Below, piece by piece: positions 53,775 through 62,751 of a DNA stretch of 64,000 nucleotides. The DNA is taken from assembly GCA_964415195.1 (NCBI GenBank), contig CAYPYD010000006.1, positions 25,866 to 89,865 on the forward strand, in the 5' to 3' direction. The position numbers and the translations under genes were made by a program. Numbering within the stretch: position 1 is the stretch's first letter; the number at the start of each line of letters is the position of its first letter. Source of the stretch: WTXA01 sp964415195. Lineage in GTDB: Bacteria; Bacillota; TC1. The notes below the pieces were generated by a model. That model saw only the letters and a program-made list of their open reading frames with translations. It was not told where the DNA came from and did no database searches.

Positions 53775-54269
53775 ATGGCTAAAGACGCATCATTTGACAT
53801 TGTTTCAGAATTTGACATGCAAGAAATGGACAATGCAATAAATCAAACTAAAAAGGAAATCATAACAAGGTACGATTTTAAAGGTTCAAAAGCCGAAGTT
53901 AATCTTACTAAAGAAACTATCACACTTACTGCAGAAAACGATAGTAAGATAAATGCCATGATAGATATACTACAATCAAAAGCCATCAAAAGAGGTCTAT
54001 CATTAAAGATTTTTGATTATGGCAAAATAGAAACTACAGCCGGCTCAATGGTTAAACAAGTAATAACCTTAAAACAAGGAATAAATCAAGATATAGCTAA
54101 AAAGATAATTAAAGAAATCAAGGAAAGTAAACTAAAAGTTCAAAGTCAGATTCAAGGTGAAGTTGTAAGAGTTACAGCAAAAAACATCGATGATTTACAA
54201 ACTGTTATAACTCTATTAAGAGAAAAAGAGATTGATATACCTTTACAATTCATAAATTACAGATCCTAA
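53775..54269 (+). CDS. yajQ: YajQ family nucleotide-binding protein
   Basis: A 164-residue protein of the YajQ (UPF0234) family: SFDIVSEFDMQEMDNAINQ at the N-terminus and the repeated ferredoxin-like halves ending VQSQIQGEVVRVTAKN. Family members bind cyclic di-GMP or nucleotides/RNA; the role in this organism is unknown. It begins three bases after selB with AAGGAGG. Confidence 0.93.
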   Translation: MAKDASFDIVSEFDMQEMDNAINQTKKEIITRYDFKGSKAEVNLTKETITLTAENDSKINAMIDILQSKAIKRGLSLKIFDYGKIETTAGSMVKQVITLKQGINQDIAKKIIKEIKESKLKVQSQIQGEVVRVTAKNIDDLQTVITLLREKEIDIPLQFINYRS

Positions 54270-54279
54270 GGAGAATATA

Positions 54280-54822
54280 ATGGCTATAATTATTGATATT
54301 CTATTACTGGTAATTTTTTTAATAACAGTAACCATCTGCTTTAAAAGAGGTTTCTTGAAAGGTTTATTCGGAGTGGCAAAAATAATCTTGTCTTTCATAG
54401 GAACCTACTATTTACAAATTCTATTACAGCCAGTTTTAGAAAAGTACATTCCACAAAACATTGAACTACCAAAAGTTTTAAGTGGTAATTTTATTGATCA
54501 AATTGTTCAGACTCTTTTAAGTAGTTTTGTTACATCAGTCATAATATTTATTGCTGTATTCTTATTTCTATCATTGATTAGCAATATGTTATTAGGATTG
54601 TTAGAAGACTTTTTCTTAACAAATATTCTTAATAGAATAGGAGGACTTGTTGTTGGGCTGGTTCTTGGTGGTATAATTGTTTTCATTTCAGGTTATTTAA
54701 TCAGTATTGCTTTATTAATGAACAATACAACTACAGGCATAGTAATTATAAATGAATCCTATATACTAAAATCAATTGTAGAAAACAATGTTCCTCTATT
54801 GATTGAAATAATCAGCAAGTAG
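54280..54822 (+). CDS. CvpA family membrane protein
   Basis: A 180-residue protein with four hydrophobic helices; ICFKRGFLKGLFGVAKIILSFIG and LNRIGGLVVGLVLGGIIVF are the CvpA pattern. CvpA proteins are linked to colicin V export and to envelope stress, but function in Firmicutes is poorly defined. It lies between yajQ and pfk in a compact operon with AAGGAG as ribosome site. Confidence 0.85.
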   Translation: MAIIIDILLLVIFLITVTICFKRGFLKGLFGVAKIILSFIGTYYLQILLQPVLEKYIPQNIELPKVLSGNFIDQIVQTLLSSFVTSVIIFIAVFLFLSLISNMLLGLLEDFFLTNILNRIGGLVVGLVLGGIIVFISGYLISIALLMNNTTTGIVIINESYILKSIVENNVPLLIEIISK

Positions 54823-54830
54823 GTGAATTA

Positions 54831-55877
54831 ATGAAAAAAATAGGAATATTAACATCAGGTGGAGATGCCCCAGGTTTAAACGCAGCAATTAGAGGAGTTG
54901 TTAAATCAGCCAAGGAATTGCACAATATGGAAACAGTTGGTTTTTATTTTGGATTTGGTGGATTAATTGACAACAACTTTACAACAATTAATGATACTTC
55001 AGGCTTTTTAACAAAAGGCGGAACAATGCTCAAAACATCTAGGGTTAAGCCCTTTAAAGGTGAAGACAAGGATGAAAAATTAAGATCTATATTACACAAT
55101 TATCGAAGTCATGAACTTAGTGCTCTAGTAGTAATTGGGGGGAATGGTACTCAAAAAACTGCTTATAGTCTTCAAAAAGAACTGGGTTTGAACATTATAA
55201 CTTTACCTAAGACAATTGACAATGATATTGCTGGAACTGATGTATCATTCGGGTTTTCTTCAGCAGTAGATATTGCCACTGAAGCAATTGATAGAATACA
55301 CTCTACAGCTTCCTCACACAATAGGGTGATGGTTGTTGAAGTAATGGGGCATAAAGCTGGTTGGATTGGCTTACACGCAGGTCTATCAAGTGGTAGCGAT
55401 ATAATATTGATACCTGAGATCCCGTTCTCTTTCAAAAGAGTTTATGAATGTATAAGCAAGCGTGTTGAACAGAAAAAAAATTCAACTATCATTTGTGTTG
55501 CAGAAGGAGCAATCAGCTTAGATGAACTTGAATTATCTACATCAGAACTGGCTGGAAAAAGAAAATTTAGAAGTATTGGTCAACGTCTAGCTAGAAAAAT
55601 TGAAAAACATACTCCTTATGAAAGTAGATTGACAGTGCTAGGCTATGTACAAAGAGGAGGTTCTCCTAATGCCTTTGATAGAAATCTAGCAACAATTTTA
55701 GGTGCAAATGTAGCCAACTTAATTGAAGCAGAAAACTTTGGAAATATGGTAGGCTATGTTGACAATAAAGCACAAGCAATACCATTAGAACAAGTTGCTG
55801 GATTCTTAAATGTAGTAAAAAAGGACAATCCTGTAATGGAAGCTTGTAGATCAATTGGAATATCTTTTGGTGATTAA
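54831..55877 (+). CDS. 6-phosphofructokinase, phosphate donor uncertain
   Basis: A 348-residue PfkA-fold enzyme phosphorylating fructose 6-phosphate. GILTSGGDAPGLNAAIRG opens it; the donor-site motif is VVIGGNGTQKTA and the next is PKTIDNDIAGTDVSFGF. The Gly after Asn favours ATP over pyrophosphate, but the Lys in PKTIDND resembles the pyrophosphate/mixed (group III) type, and the usual Asp of GGDG is Asn. Substrate-binding VEVMGHKAGWIGLHAGL and catalytic TIDND are intact. ATP- or PPi-dependent activity remains open. Last gene of the selA-selB-yajQ-cvpA run. Confidence 0.88.
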   Translation: MKKIGILTSGGDAPGLNAAIRGVVKSAKELHNMETVGFYFGFGGLIDNNFTTINDTSGFLTKGGTMLKTSRVKPFKGEDKDEKLRSILHNYRSHELSALVVIGGNGTQKTAYSLQKELGLNIITLPKTIDNDIAGTDVSFGFSSAVDIATEAIDRIHSTASSHNRVMVVEVMGHKAGWIGLHAGLSSGSDIILIPEIPFSFKRVYECISKRVEQKKNSTIICVAEGAISLDELELSTSELAGKRKFRSIGQRLARKIEKHTPYESRLTVLGYVQRGGSPNAFDRNLATILGANVANLIEAENFGNMVGYVDNKAQAIPLEQVAGFLNVVKKDNPVMEACRSIGISFGD

Positions 55878-55898
55878 TTTATATTTTTTTAAAAAATA

Positions 55899-55927
55899 CT
55901 GTAAAATTAATTAAAAAATTGTATAAT
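55899..55927 (+). promoter_or_regulatory. Promoter of gcvH
   Basis: Perfect -10 TATAAT (55922-55927); the -35 at 55899-55904 (CTGTAA) is poor. About 41 bases separate the -10 from the start codon. Confidence 0.55.
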
Positions 55928-55968
55928 GTATGTATATGTTTTTAAATTCAATTAAATGGAGGAATAAA

Positions 55969-56340
55969 ATGGAAAACTTAAAATTTACAAAAAACCACGA
56001 ATGGGTTCGTTTAGAAGGTAACAAAGGTATCGTTGGAATAAGCGATTATGCACAACACGCTATGGGCGACGTTGTATTTGTTGAATTACCAGAACTAGAT
56101 GCTGTTTTCAAACAAGATGACAATATTGCAACTATTGAATCTGTTAAAGCTGTATCTGACGTTTACTCACCTATATCAGGAAAAGTTGTAGAAATCAATA
56201 CTGACTTGGAAGACGAGCCAGCTGCTATCAACGAAGATCCTTATAACAAAGGTTGGGTTTTTGCTTTAGAACTTGAAGATGCTTCTCAACTTGATTCACT
56301 AATGTCAAGCAGTGAGTATGAAGAATTCATCAAAAAATAA
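55969..56340 (+). CDS. gcvH: Glycine cleavage system H protein
   Basis: A 123-residue lipoyl carrier protein. LKFTKNHEWVRLEGNKG opens it and the lipoylated Lys is in TIESVKAVSDVYSPISG near residue 61. An in-frame ATG exists at 55930, but GGAGG just before ATG 55969 fixes the start. It has its own promoter and terminator; no gcvT/gcvP genes are nearby. It is the likely target of LipB/LipA and may also act in glycine metabolism with genes elsewhere. Confidence 0.95.
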   Translation: MENLKFTKNHEWVRLEGNKGIVGISDYAQHAMGDVVFVELPELDAVFKQDDNIATIESVKAVSDVYSPISGKVVEINTDLEDEPAAINEDPYNKGWVFALELEDASQLDSLMSSSEYEEFIKK

Positions 56341-56352
56341 GTTAAAAATTTT

Positions 56353-56385
56353 AAAAAGAGCAGGTTTCATACCTGCTCTTTTTTA
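56353..56385 (+). terminator. Terminator of gcvH
   Basis: AAAGAGCAGGT/ACCTGCTCTTT stem with a 5-base loop and a T-run. Confidence 0.9.
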
Positions 56386-56680
56386 TTACATATTTAATAC
56401 ATATGGAATAAAATATTTTTATGTTTTATGACTGTAATTTTATGTAAGACTACTTAATTCCCCACCAATAAGTAGTTTCACTTTTTTCAAGTGAATTTTT
56501 AAACTTTCCACAAAAATTTTACACTTTTTTTAGGTTGTAATTGTGGATAATTTTTGTTATCATTCTTAATACATCCAAAGTATCTAGGATAAAAATCAAT
56601 TCAAAATCTTAATTGTGGATAACTCTATGGATAACATACAAGTTTATCCACAACCTCAATAAATCACAAGGAGTTTTGCT
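56386..56680. other. Putative replication origin (oriC) upstream of dnaA
   Basis: Gene-free, AT-rich region with clustered DnaA boxes. TTATCCACA or its complement TGTGGATAA is perfect at 56542-56550, 56614-56622 and 56644-56652, with near matches at 56504-56512 (CTTTCCACA) and 56626-56634 (TATGGATAA). The stretch 56386-56450 is very AT-rich and could unwind. It lies directly before dnaA, as in many Firmicutes. Confidence 0.8.
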
Positions 56681-58015
56681 ATGCCATTTGAATCAATCAA
56701 TTACAATTTTACTAAGCTTTTAAAAGAAAAAATAAGCAATCAAAACACTTATGACGCTTGGTTTAAAGAGACCAACATCATAAAAATTGAATACGACAAG
56801 GCATATATCTCAGTTCCTAATAGCTTTGCTAAAAAGTTTTTATCAAAGAGCTACTATCATTTAATCAATGAAGTTGTTAATTTAGCTTGCAATAAAATCT
56901 TGGACTTGGAATTTGTGGAAAACTCTTCAGAAGAGTATGTTAAGATTGTGAATAAAACAAAGACTCATAACTTATCAACAAGTAATTTAAATCCAAAATA
57001 TATATTTGAAGACTTTGTTGTAGGAGAAAACAATCGTTTTGCCCATGCTGCCAGTCTTGCAGTTGCTGAAAATCCTGCAAAATTATATAATCCTTTATAT
57101 ATTTATGGGGGTGTTGGTTTAGGAAAAACACACCTGATGCATGCAATAGGTCATCACTACCAGGAGTTAAATCCTAAAGCTAATGTACTTTATGTATCAT
57201 CGGAAACATTTACAAATGATTTAATTAATTCCTTAAAAGATGGTAAAATTGAAAATTTTAGAAATAAGTATAGAAATATTGATTTACTACTTATTGACGA
57301 TATTCAGTTTTTAGAAAACAAAGAAAAAACTCAAGATGAGTTTTTCCACACTTTCAATACCTTAAAAGATGCTAATAAACAGATTGTTATTTCTAGTGAT
57401 GAACCTCCAGCAAAATTAAAAATTGAAGAAAGACTTACCTCTAGATTCAACTGGGGTCTATCAACTGATATTGGTCAACCTGATTTTGAAACTAGAGTAG
57501 CTATTTTAAGAAAAAAAGCTAGTTTAGATGGTATTAAATTAAATGACGAAATATATTCTATGATCGCTAGTAAAATCACTTCAAATATTAGAGAATTAGA
57601 AGGATCATTATTACGAGTTGATGCCTATGTGACACTACATAATATTGACAGAAAATCAATTGATGAATCATTTATAGATGAAACATTAAAAGATATTACT
57701 AATAAACAAATTAAAATGAAATTAAATGATCAAACTATAAAGAAAGCAGTAGCTACCTTTTATGGTATTTCTGTAGAGGAAATGATTTCTAGAAGAAGAT
57801 CAAGAAATATATCATTTCCAAGACAAATTGCCATGTATCTCATTAGAGAACTTACTGATTTTTCTTTGCCAAAAATTGGAAGTTCATTTGGTGGAAAAGA
57901 TCATACCACTGTTATGCATGCTTGTGATAAAATAGCTATAAGTATCCAGACCAACCCTGAAATTAAGCAAGTTGTCAACCAAATTAAGGAGTCTTTGGAA
58001 ACAGGAAAGTTTTAA
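56681..58015 (+). CDS. dnaA: Chromosomal replication initiator DnaA
   Basis: A 444-residue AAA+ initiator that binds DnaA boxes and opens oriC. Domain I (1-80), a short linker, AAA+ domain with GGVGLGKTHLMHAIG and LLIDDIQFL, and domain IV DNA-binding with SFPRQIAMYLIRELTD and GGKDHTTVMHAC. AAGGAG precedes the ATG. dnaN follows after 155 bases that contain one near DnaA box (TTATCAACA, 58098-58106). Confidence 0.98.
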   Translation: MPFESINYNFTKLLKEKISNQNTYDAWFKETNIIKIEYDKAYISVPNSFAKKFLSKSYYHLINEVVNLACNKILDLEFVENSSEEYVKIVNKTKTHNLSTSNLNPKYIFEDFVVGENNRFAHAASLAVAENPAKLYNPLYIYGGVGLGKTHLMHAIGHHYQELNPKANVLYVSSETFTNDLINSLKDGKIENFRNKYRNIDLLLIDDIQFLENKEKTQDEFFHTFNTLKDANKQIVISSDEPPAKLKIEERLTSRFNWGLSTDIGQPDFETRVAILRKKASLDGIKLNDEIYSMIASKITSNIRELEGSLLRVDAYVTLHNIDRKSIDESFIDETLKDITNKQIKMKLNDQTIKKAVATFYGISVEEMISRRRSRNISFPRQIAMYLIRELTDFSLPKIGSSFGGKDHTTVMHACDKIAISIQTNPEIKQVVNQIKESLETGKF

Positions 58016-58170
58016 TTGTGCAAACTGTTGATGAGATGTACAAGTTACCAACATTTGATACACATGCTACAAAGCTTTCTATATCTGGTTATTTAAGACT
58101 TATCAACAATATTAACACCCCTTATGACTACTAGTACTATACTTTAATAAAAAAGAAAAGAGGACAAAAA

Positions 58171-59289
58171 ATGAAATTCACTGTTAACCAAAAAGAATTG
58201 TTAAATAACTTACTAATAGTGAACAAAGCTGTATCCAACAAAAATATTCAACCACTTCTTAGCGGAATCTATCTTGAGGCTAAAGATGATAACAAATTGA
58301 TTATCAGAGGAACTGATATGGAGTTAGGAATTGAAAGTGAAGTTTCTGCACTTGTTGAAGAATCTGGTAAGATTGTTCTTCCCTCGAAATATTTTGTTGA
58401 AATTGTAAGAAAATTACCAATGATGGATTTAGAATTATCAACTGAAGAAAATAATCAAATTAAAATTATTTATGGCTCATCTGAAATTAAATTAAATTAC
58501 TATGAAGGTAGTGAGTATCCATCAATACATGACTTTGAAGGTGAATGTGTCTTAAAGATAAAAGGTGATGATTTAGTAAATGCCATATCTCTTTCACAAG
58601 TTGTTGTATCAACTGATATGAGCAGACCTATATTCACAGGAATTTTACTTGAAATAAAAAACAATAGATTAAATTTTGTTTCCTCAGATACACATAGATT
58701 ATGTTATACATACATTGAAAATATAGAAAAGAATGTTGAAAGATGGGAATCTATAGTACCAGCAAAATCATTAAAGGAAGTTGCTTATATAATTCATGAA
58801 GATGAAGAAATAGAAATCCATATTACATCAAATAGAATTTTATTTAAATCAGGAAATATTAAAGTAACATCAAGGCTTATTGAAGGTAAATTTGTTAATT
58901 ATGAGCAGGTTATTCCTAAAGAATTTTCAACAGAAATAAATGTAATCAAAAAAAGTCTTCTTGATTCTCTAGAAAGAGCTTTTGTACTAACAAGAGATGA
59001 AATAAAATCAAAGTTGAACACAGTTAAATTCAATATCAAGGAAAAAGTTTTAATAATATCTTCAAGAGCTTCAGAAGTAGGAGATATTTATGAAGAAATA
59101 CCTATTTATTTACAAGGTAAGGAAATAGAATTAGGATTTAATGGAAAATACCTAATAGAAATATTGAGAAACATTGATGGAGAAGAAATTTCTATAAATC
59201 TGAATGATCCTCAAAGCCCTGGAATAATAAAGGGTAATCAAGGAAATGAAAAATTCATATATTTGATATTACCAGTAAGATTGCAATAA
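58171..59289 (+). CDS. dnaN: DNA polymerase III beta subunit (sliding clamp)
   Basis: A 372-residue processivity clamp with three repeated domains. MKFTVNQKELLNNLLIVNKAVSNKN opens it and the C-terminal YLILPVRLQ is typical. It is in the dnaA-dnaN-recF order, eleven bases before recF, and has GAGGAC as ribosome site. Confidence 0.97.
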   Translation: MKFTVNQKELLNNLLIVNKAVSNKNIQPLLSGIYLEAKDDNKLIIRGTDMELGIESEVSALVEESGKIVLPSKYFVEIVRKLPMMDLELSTEENNQIKIIYGSSEIKLNYYEGSEYPSIHDFEGECVLKIKGDDLVNAISLSQVVVSTDMSRPIFTGILLEIKNNRLNFVSSDTHRLCYTYIENIEKNVERWESIVPAKSLKEVAYIIHEDEEIEIHITSNRILFKSGNIKVTSRLIEGKFVNYEQVIPKEFSTEINVIKKSLLDSLERAFVLTRDEIKSKLNTVKFNIKEKVLIISSRASEVGDIYEEIPIYLQGKEIELGFNGKYLIEILRNIDGEEISINLNDPQSPGIIKGNQGNEKFIYLILPVRLQ

Positions 59290-59300
59290 TTGAGGTTAAA

Positions 59301-60389
59301 ATGTTATTAAAGAATATATCTTTACAAAATTTTACAAACTATGAAGAAGCAAATTGCGATTTTGATAATAATATAAATATTTTTGTAGGAGATAATGCAC
59401 AAGGTAAAAGCAATCTTCTTGATGCAATATATTATATAGCAACAATTTCTTCTTCAAGAAAAAATAAAGACAAAGAATTAATAAAGTGGGGCAGAGATTT
59501 TTTTAGTATTTCTGCCCATTTTTTCAATAGATTTGGAGAAAACAAAGTTGATGTAAAGGTAGTTGGAAATAAAAAAGAAGTTTATCTAAATAATTATAAG
59601 ATTGAAAAAAGAAAAGAATATATAGGATATTTAATAACAGTTATATTTAATCCTGAAGACTTATATATAATTAAAGGCGACCCATCCTTGAGAAGGCAAT
59701 ATATTGATAATGAACTTTCTACAACGGATGTAGAATATTTTGTAAATATAATAAAATATAGAAAAATTTTAGAGCAAAGAAACATTTTATTAAAAGAACA
59801 TCGAAGAAAAAAAATAAGTGATGATCTAATGGATATTTGGGAAGAACAACTTACAAAATATGGTGTAAAAATTATTAATAAAAGATTAGAATTAATTGAA
59901 AAACTACAAGAAATATCTGAAAAAATTCATTTAAGAATAACAGATAATTTAGAACAGCTTCACATAGAATATCAGACAAATATTGACTTAAATGATTTAG
60001 AACAAAGTTATAGAAATCTATTAAAGGAAAATAGACAAAAAGACATAGATAGAGGATATACATCAATAGGACCTCACAGAGATGATTTAGAAATATTAAT
60101 AAATAATATGTCAGCTAAAAAATTTGCTTCCCAAGGTCAACAACGAACTATATCTCTTAGTCTTAAAATTTCTGAAATAGAATTTATCAAGGAAAAAACC
60201 GGAGAATATCCTCTTCTTTTACTAGATGATGTGTTATCAGAACTTGATAAAAAAAGAAAACACAAACTTTTAGAAGAAATAGAAAACAAAGTTCAGACAA
60301 TAATAACAACAACAGATTTAAATGATATAGAAAATTTTGTAATAGAAAAAGGAAAAGTAATTATTATACACGATGGAAAGGTTATATAA
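59301..60389 (+). CDS. recF: DNA replication and repair protein RecF
   Basis: A 362-residue SMC-like ATPase that loads RecA at gaps with RecO/RecR. Walker A GDNAQGKSNLLDAIYYI near residue 30, signature ASQGQQRTISLSLKI near 275, Walker B LLLLDDVLSELD near 306. No S4-domain yaaA gene lies between dnaN and recF. Its stop overlaps the start of the recJ gene by one base. Confidence 0.96.
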   Translation: MLLKNISLQNFTNYEEANCDFDNNINIFVGDNAQGKSNLLDAIYYIATISSSRKNKDKELIKWGRDFFSISAHFFNRFGENKVDVKVVGNKKEVYLNNYKIEKRKEYIGYLITVIFNPEDLYIIKGDPSLRRQYIDNELSTTDVEYFVNIIKYRKILEQRNILLKEHRRKKISDDLMDIWEEQLTKYGVKIINKRLELIEKLQEISEKIHLRITDNLEQLHIEYQTNIDLNDLEQSYRNLLKENRQKDIDRGYTSIGPHRDDLEILINNMSAKKFASQGQQRTISLSLKISEIEFIKEKTGEYPLLLLDDVLSELDKKRKHKLLEEIENKVQTIITTTDLNDIENFVIEKGKVIIIHDGKVI

Positions 60390-62119
60390 TGGCATATATA
60401 TGTGAAAGTTGCGGAGAAAGAGTTGATGATAATGAAGTATGCTTATGTGTTCTCACTTTAAAGAAAGATAATCTCAAAAAAAGAACAAAAAAATACTTTT
60501 TAAAAAAGCAAAAAGATAATAATATTGTCAACCAAATTTTGAAATCAAGAAATATAGACTTAGACTTCCATGATTTTACAGAAGTGAATTTTAATAAAAT
60601 ATATGAAGATAAATACCTAAATCAGGATTTAGCAGCAAAAAAGATAATAGCAGCAATAAAAAATAAAGTAAAAATTGCCATATATGGTGATTATGACGCA
60701 GATGGAATTACAGGAACAGCAATAGGCCTAAATATTTTAAGGGGACTAGGTGCTGAAACTACATATTACATAAATGATAGATTTACTGAAGGTTTTGGCA
60801 TTAATGAAAATGGTGTAATAGCCTTAAAGAAAAAAAAAGTTGGTTTAATTATAACGGTAGATAATGGAATTGCAGGTATCGAAGGTGTAAAAAAAGCCAA
60901 GGAACTTGGAATAGAAGTAATAATTACTGATCACCATGAACCAAATGGTGAAATATTGCCAGATTGTTTGATAGTTAATCCAAAACAACCTAACTGCCCC
61001 TCAATAAACAAAGAAATAACAGGGGTCGGAGTATTATTCAAAATTCTTCTAGACATATGTAAGAAGCTTGATAAAGAACTAATAGCTAAAAAAGAAATGG
61101 ATTTAGTAGCTCTAGGTACTGTGGCTGATATGGCACCTTTAATTGGAGAAAACAGACTAATAGTAAAAACTGGATTAATGATATGGAATCATTCAAAAGG
61201 AAAATATGGTATTAAAAAACTAATAGAAAAAACAGGTGTTAAAAAAGAAGTAACAGCCTATGAGTTAGGATTTATTTTCGCACCTATACTTAATGCGGAA
61301 AGTAGACTAAGAGGCAGACCTGAATTAGGAATAACCATACTGACATCGAATAATACTAAAGAAATTGACAAGGCAGTAGACGAATTAATTGAAATAAATA
61401 ATAAAAGAAAAGAAATGCTCGAACAGCAGATTCAAATTGGTGAGAGTTTGATAGATCCAGAAAAAAATCTATTTTTTATTTATGACGATAGAATTACTGA
61501 AGGTATTGCAGGTTTAATAGCCAGTAGAATAATGGATAGTTACAAAGTACCAACAATAGTCTTAGGTAAAACACATGAAGGCTACTATAAAGGTTCAGGA
61601 AGATCAATAAAAGACTTTAACCTGAAAAAAGCCTTAGATAAAAACAGCAAATTATTAAAAAATTATGGTGGACATAAATTAGCTTGCGGATTAACCATTG
61701 AACAAGATAACCTTTTTCTAGTAAAAAACTTCTTGGAGACTGAAGCTAAAATGCAATTAGAAAACAAGGAAGCTATTGATAATGTATATATAGATTCTAA
61801 ATTAATTGCAAATGATTTAAATATGGAATTGATGGATAGTTTAAATCAACTTGAACCTTTTGGTAATGGGTTTAGCAGACCACTATTTCTAATGGAGGAA
61901 ATATATATAGATAATGTAATGTATATGAAAGAAGTACATAGTAAATTCACAATAAATGGAATAGATTTTATAGCTTTTAATATGTTATTGAAAAAAGGTA
62001 ACAAATTATCATTAGTTGGTAATCCCCAAATTAATAGCTATAATGGGAGACAAAACATACAGTTTGTAATAAAAGAGATATTAGAGGAAGGTACAAAGAT
62101 TTGCGAGTTAGAAATATAA
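60389..62119 (+). CDS. recJ: RecJ-like single-stranded-DNA exonuclease with N-terminal Cys motif
   Basis: A 576-residue DHH/DHHA1 phosphoesterase. Catalytic motifs are YGDYDADGITGTA near residue 98, TVDNGIAG, TDHHEPNG, GTVADMAPL and NYGGHKLACGL, followed by a C-terminal OB-like part. Unusually, residues 1-20 carry a possible zinc site, C5-x2-C8 ... C18-x-C20, before a Lys-rich segment. The gene sits where gyrB usually follows recF. Start overlaps the recF stop; 19 bases of overlap with trmB. Confidence 0.88.
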   Translation: MAYICESCGERVDDNEVCLCVLTLKKDNLKKRTKKYFLKKQKDNNIVNQILKSRNIDLDFHDFTEVNFNKIYEDKYLNQDLAAKKIIAAIKNKVKIAIYGDYDADGITGTAIGLNILRGLGAETTYYINDRFTEGFGINENGVIALKKKKVGLIITVDNGIAGIEGVKKAKELGIEVIITDHHEPNGEILPDCLIVNPKQPNCPSINKEITGVGVLFKILLDICKKLDKELIAKKEMDLVALGTVADMAPLIGENRLIVKTGLMIWNHSKGKYGIKKLIEKTGVKKEVTAYELGFIFAPILNAESRLRGRPELGITILTSNNTKEIDKAVDELIEINNKRKEMLEQQIQIGESLIDPEKNLFFIYDDRITEGIAGLIASRIMDSYKVPTIVLGKTHEGYYKGSGRSIKDFNLKKALDKNSKLLKNYGGHKLACGLTIEQDNLFLVKNFLETEAKMQLENKEAIDNVYIDSKLIANDLNMELMDSLNQLEPFGNGFSRPLFLMEEIYIDNVMYMKEVHSKFTINGIDFIAFNMLLKKGNKLSLVGNPQINSYNGRQNIQFVIKEILEEGTKICELEI

Positions 62120-62751
62120 AGGGAATAGAAAAAGAAATAGAGAGAGTTGCCGGTGATAATCTAATATTAAAACCAGAGAATTATCGAGGAAAGTGGCATA
62201 ATATTTTTGGCAACAATAATCCAATATATATTGAAATTGGTTGTGGTAAAGGACAATTCATTACCGGACTTGCTAGAATCAATAAGGATATAAATTATGT
62301 AGCCATTGAAAAAGTTGAGGAAATACTATATAAAACTGCACTTAAATTGGATAATGACAATAATCTAAAGCTACTTTTAACTGATGGAAGACTTTTGACA
62401 GAGATCTTTGAAGATGATGAAATAGATGGTATTTACCTAAATTTTTCAGATCCATGGCCAAAAAACAGACATCATAAGAGAAGACTTTCTTCAAAGGAAT
62501 TTCTTGAACAATATGAAAAAGTTCTAAAGAAAAATAGAAGAATATATTTAAAAACTGACAACTCGATTTTATTTGAATATAGTTTAAATAGTCTAGCAAC
62601 TAGCTGGAGATTAGAAAATATTTCACTCAATTATATACATTCTAGTGATATAGTGGATGTGGAAACAGAATATGAAGCCAAGTTTAGAAAAAAAGGGAAT
62701 TTGATTTACAGACTTGAAGCTGTAAATAGGAAAGAAGGAGATTTCAAGTGA
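62101..62751 (+). CDS. trmB: tRNA (guanine46-N7)-methyltransferase
   Basis: A 216-residue SAM-dependent methyltransferase acting on G46 of tRNAs. SAM motif IEIGCGKGQFITGLA near residue 41 and the substrate loop NFSDPWPKNRHHKRRL near 120. Start is TTG with GAGGAAGG about nine bases before; no ATG is near. It overlaps recJ at the start and the response regulator gene by four bases at the end. Confidence 0.94.
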   Translation: MRVRNIKGIEKEIERVAGDNLILKPENYRGKWHNIFGNNNPIYIEIGCGKGQFITGLARINKDINYVAIEKVEEILYKTALKLDNDNNLKLLLTDGRLLTEIFEDDEIDGIYLNFSDPWPKNRHHKRRLSSKEFLEQYEKVLKKNRRIYLKTDNSILFEYSLNSLATSWRLENISLNYIHSSDIVDVETEYEAKFRKKGNLIYRLEAVNRKEGDFK

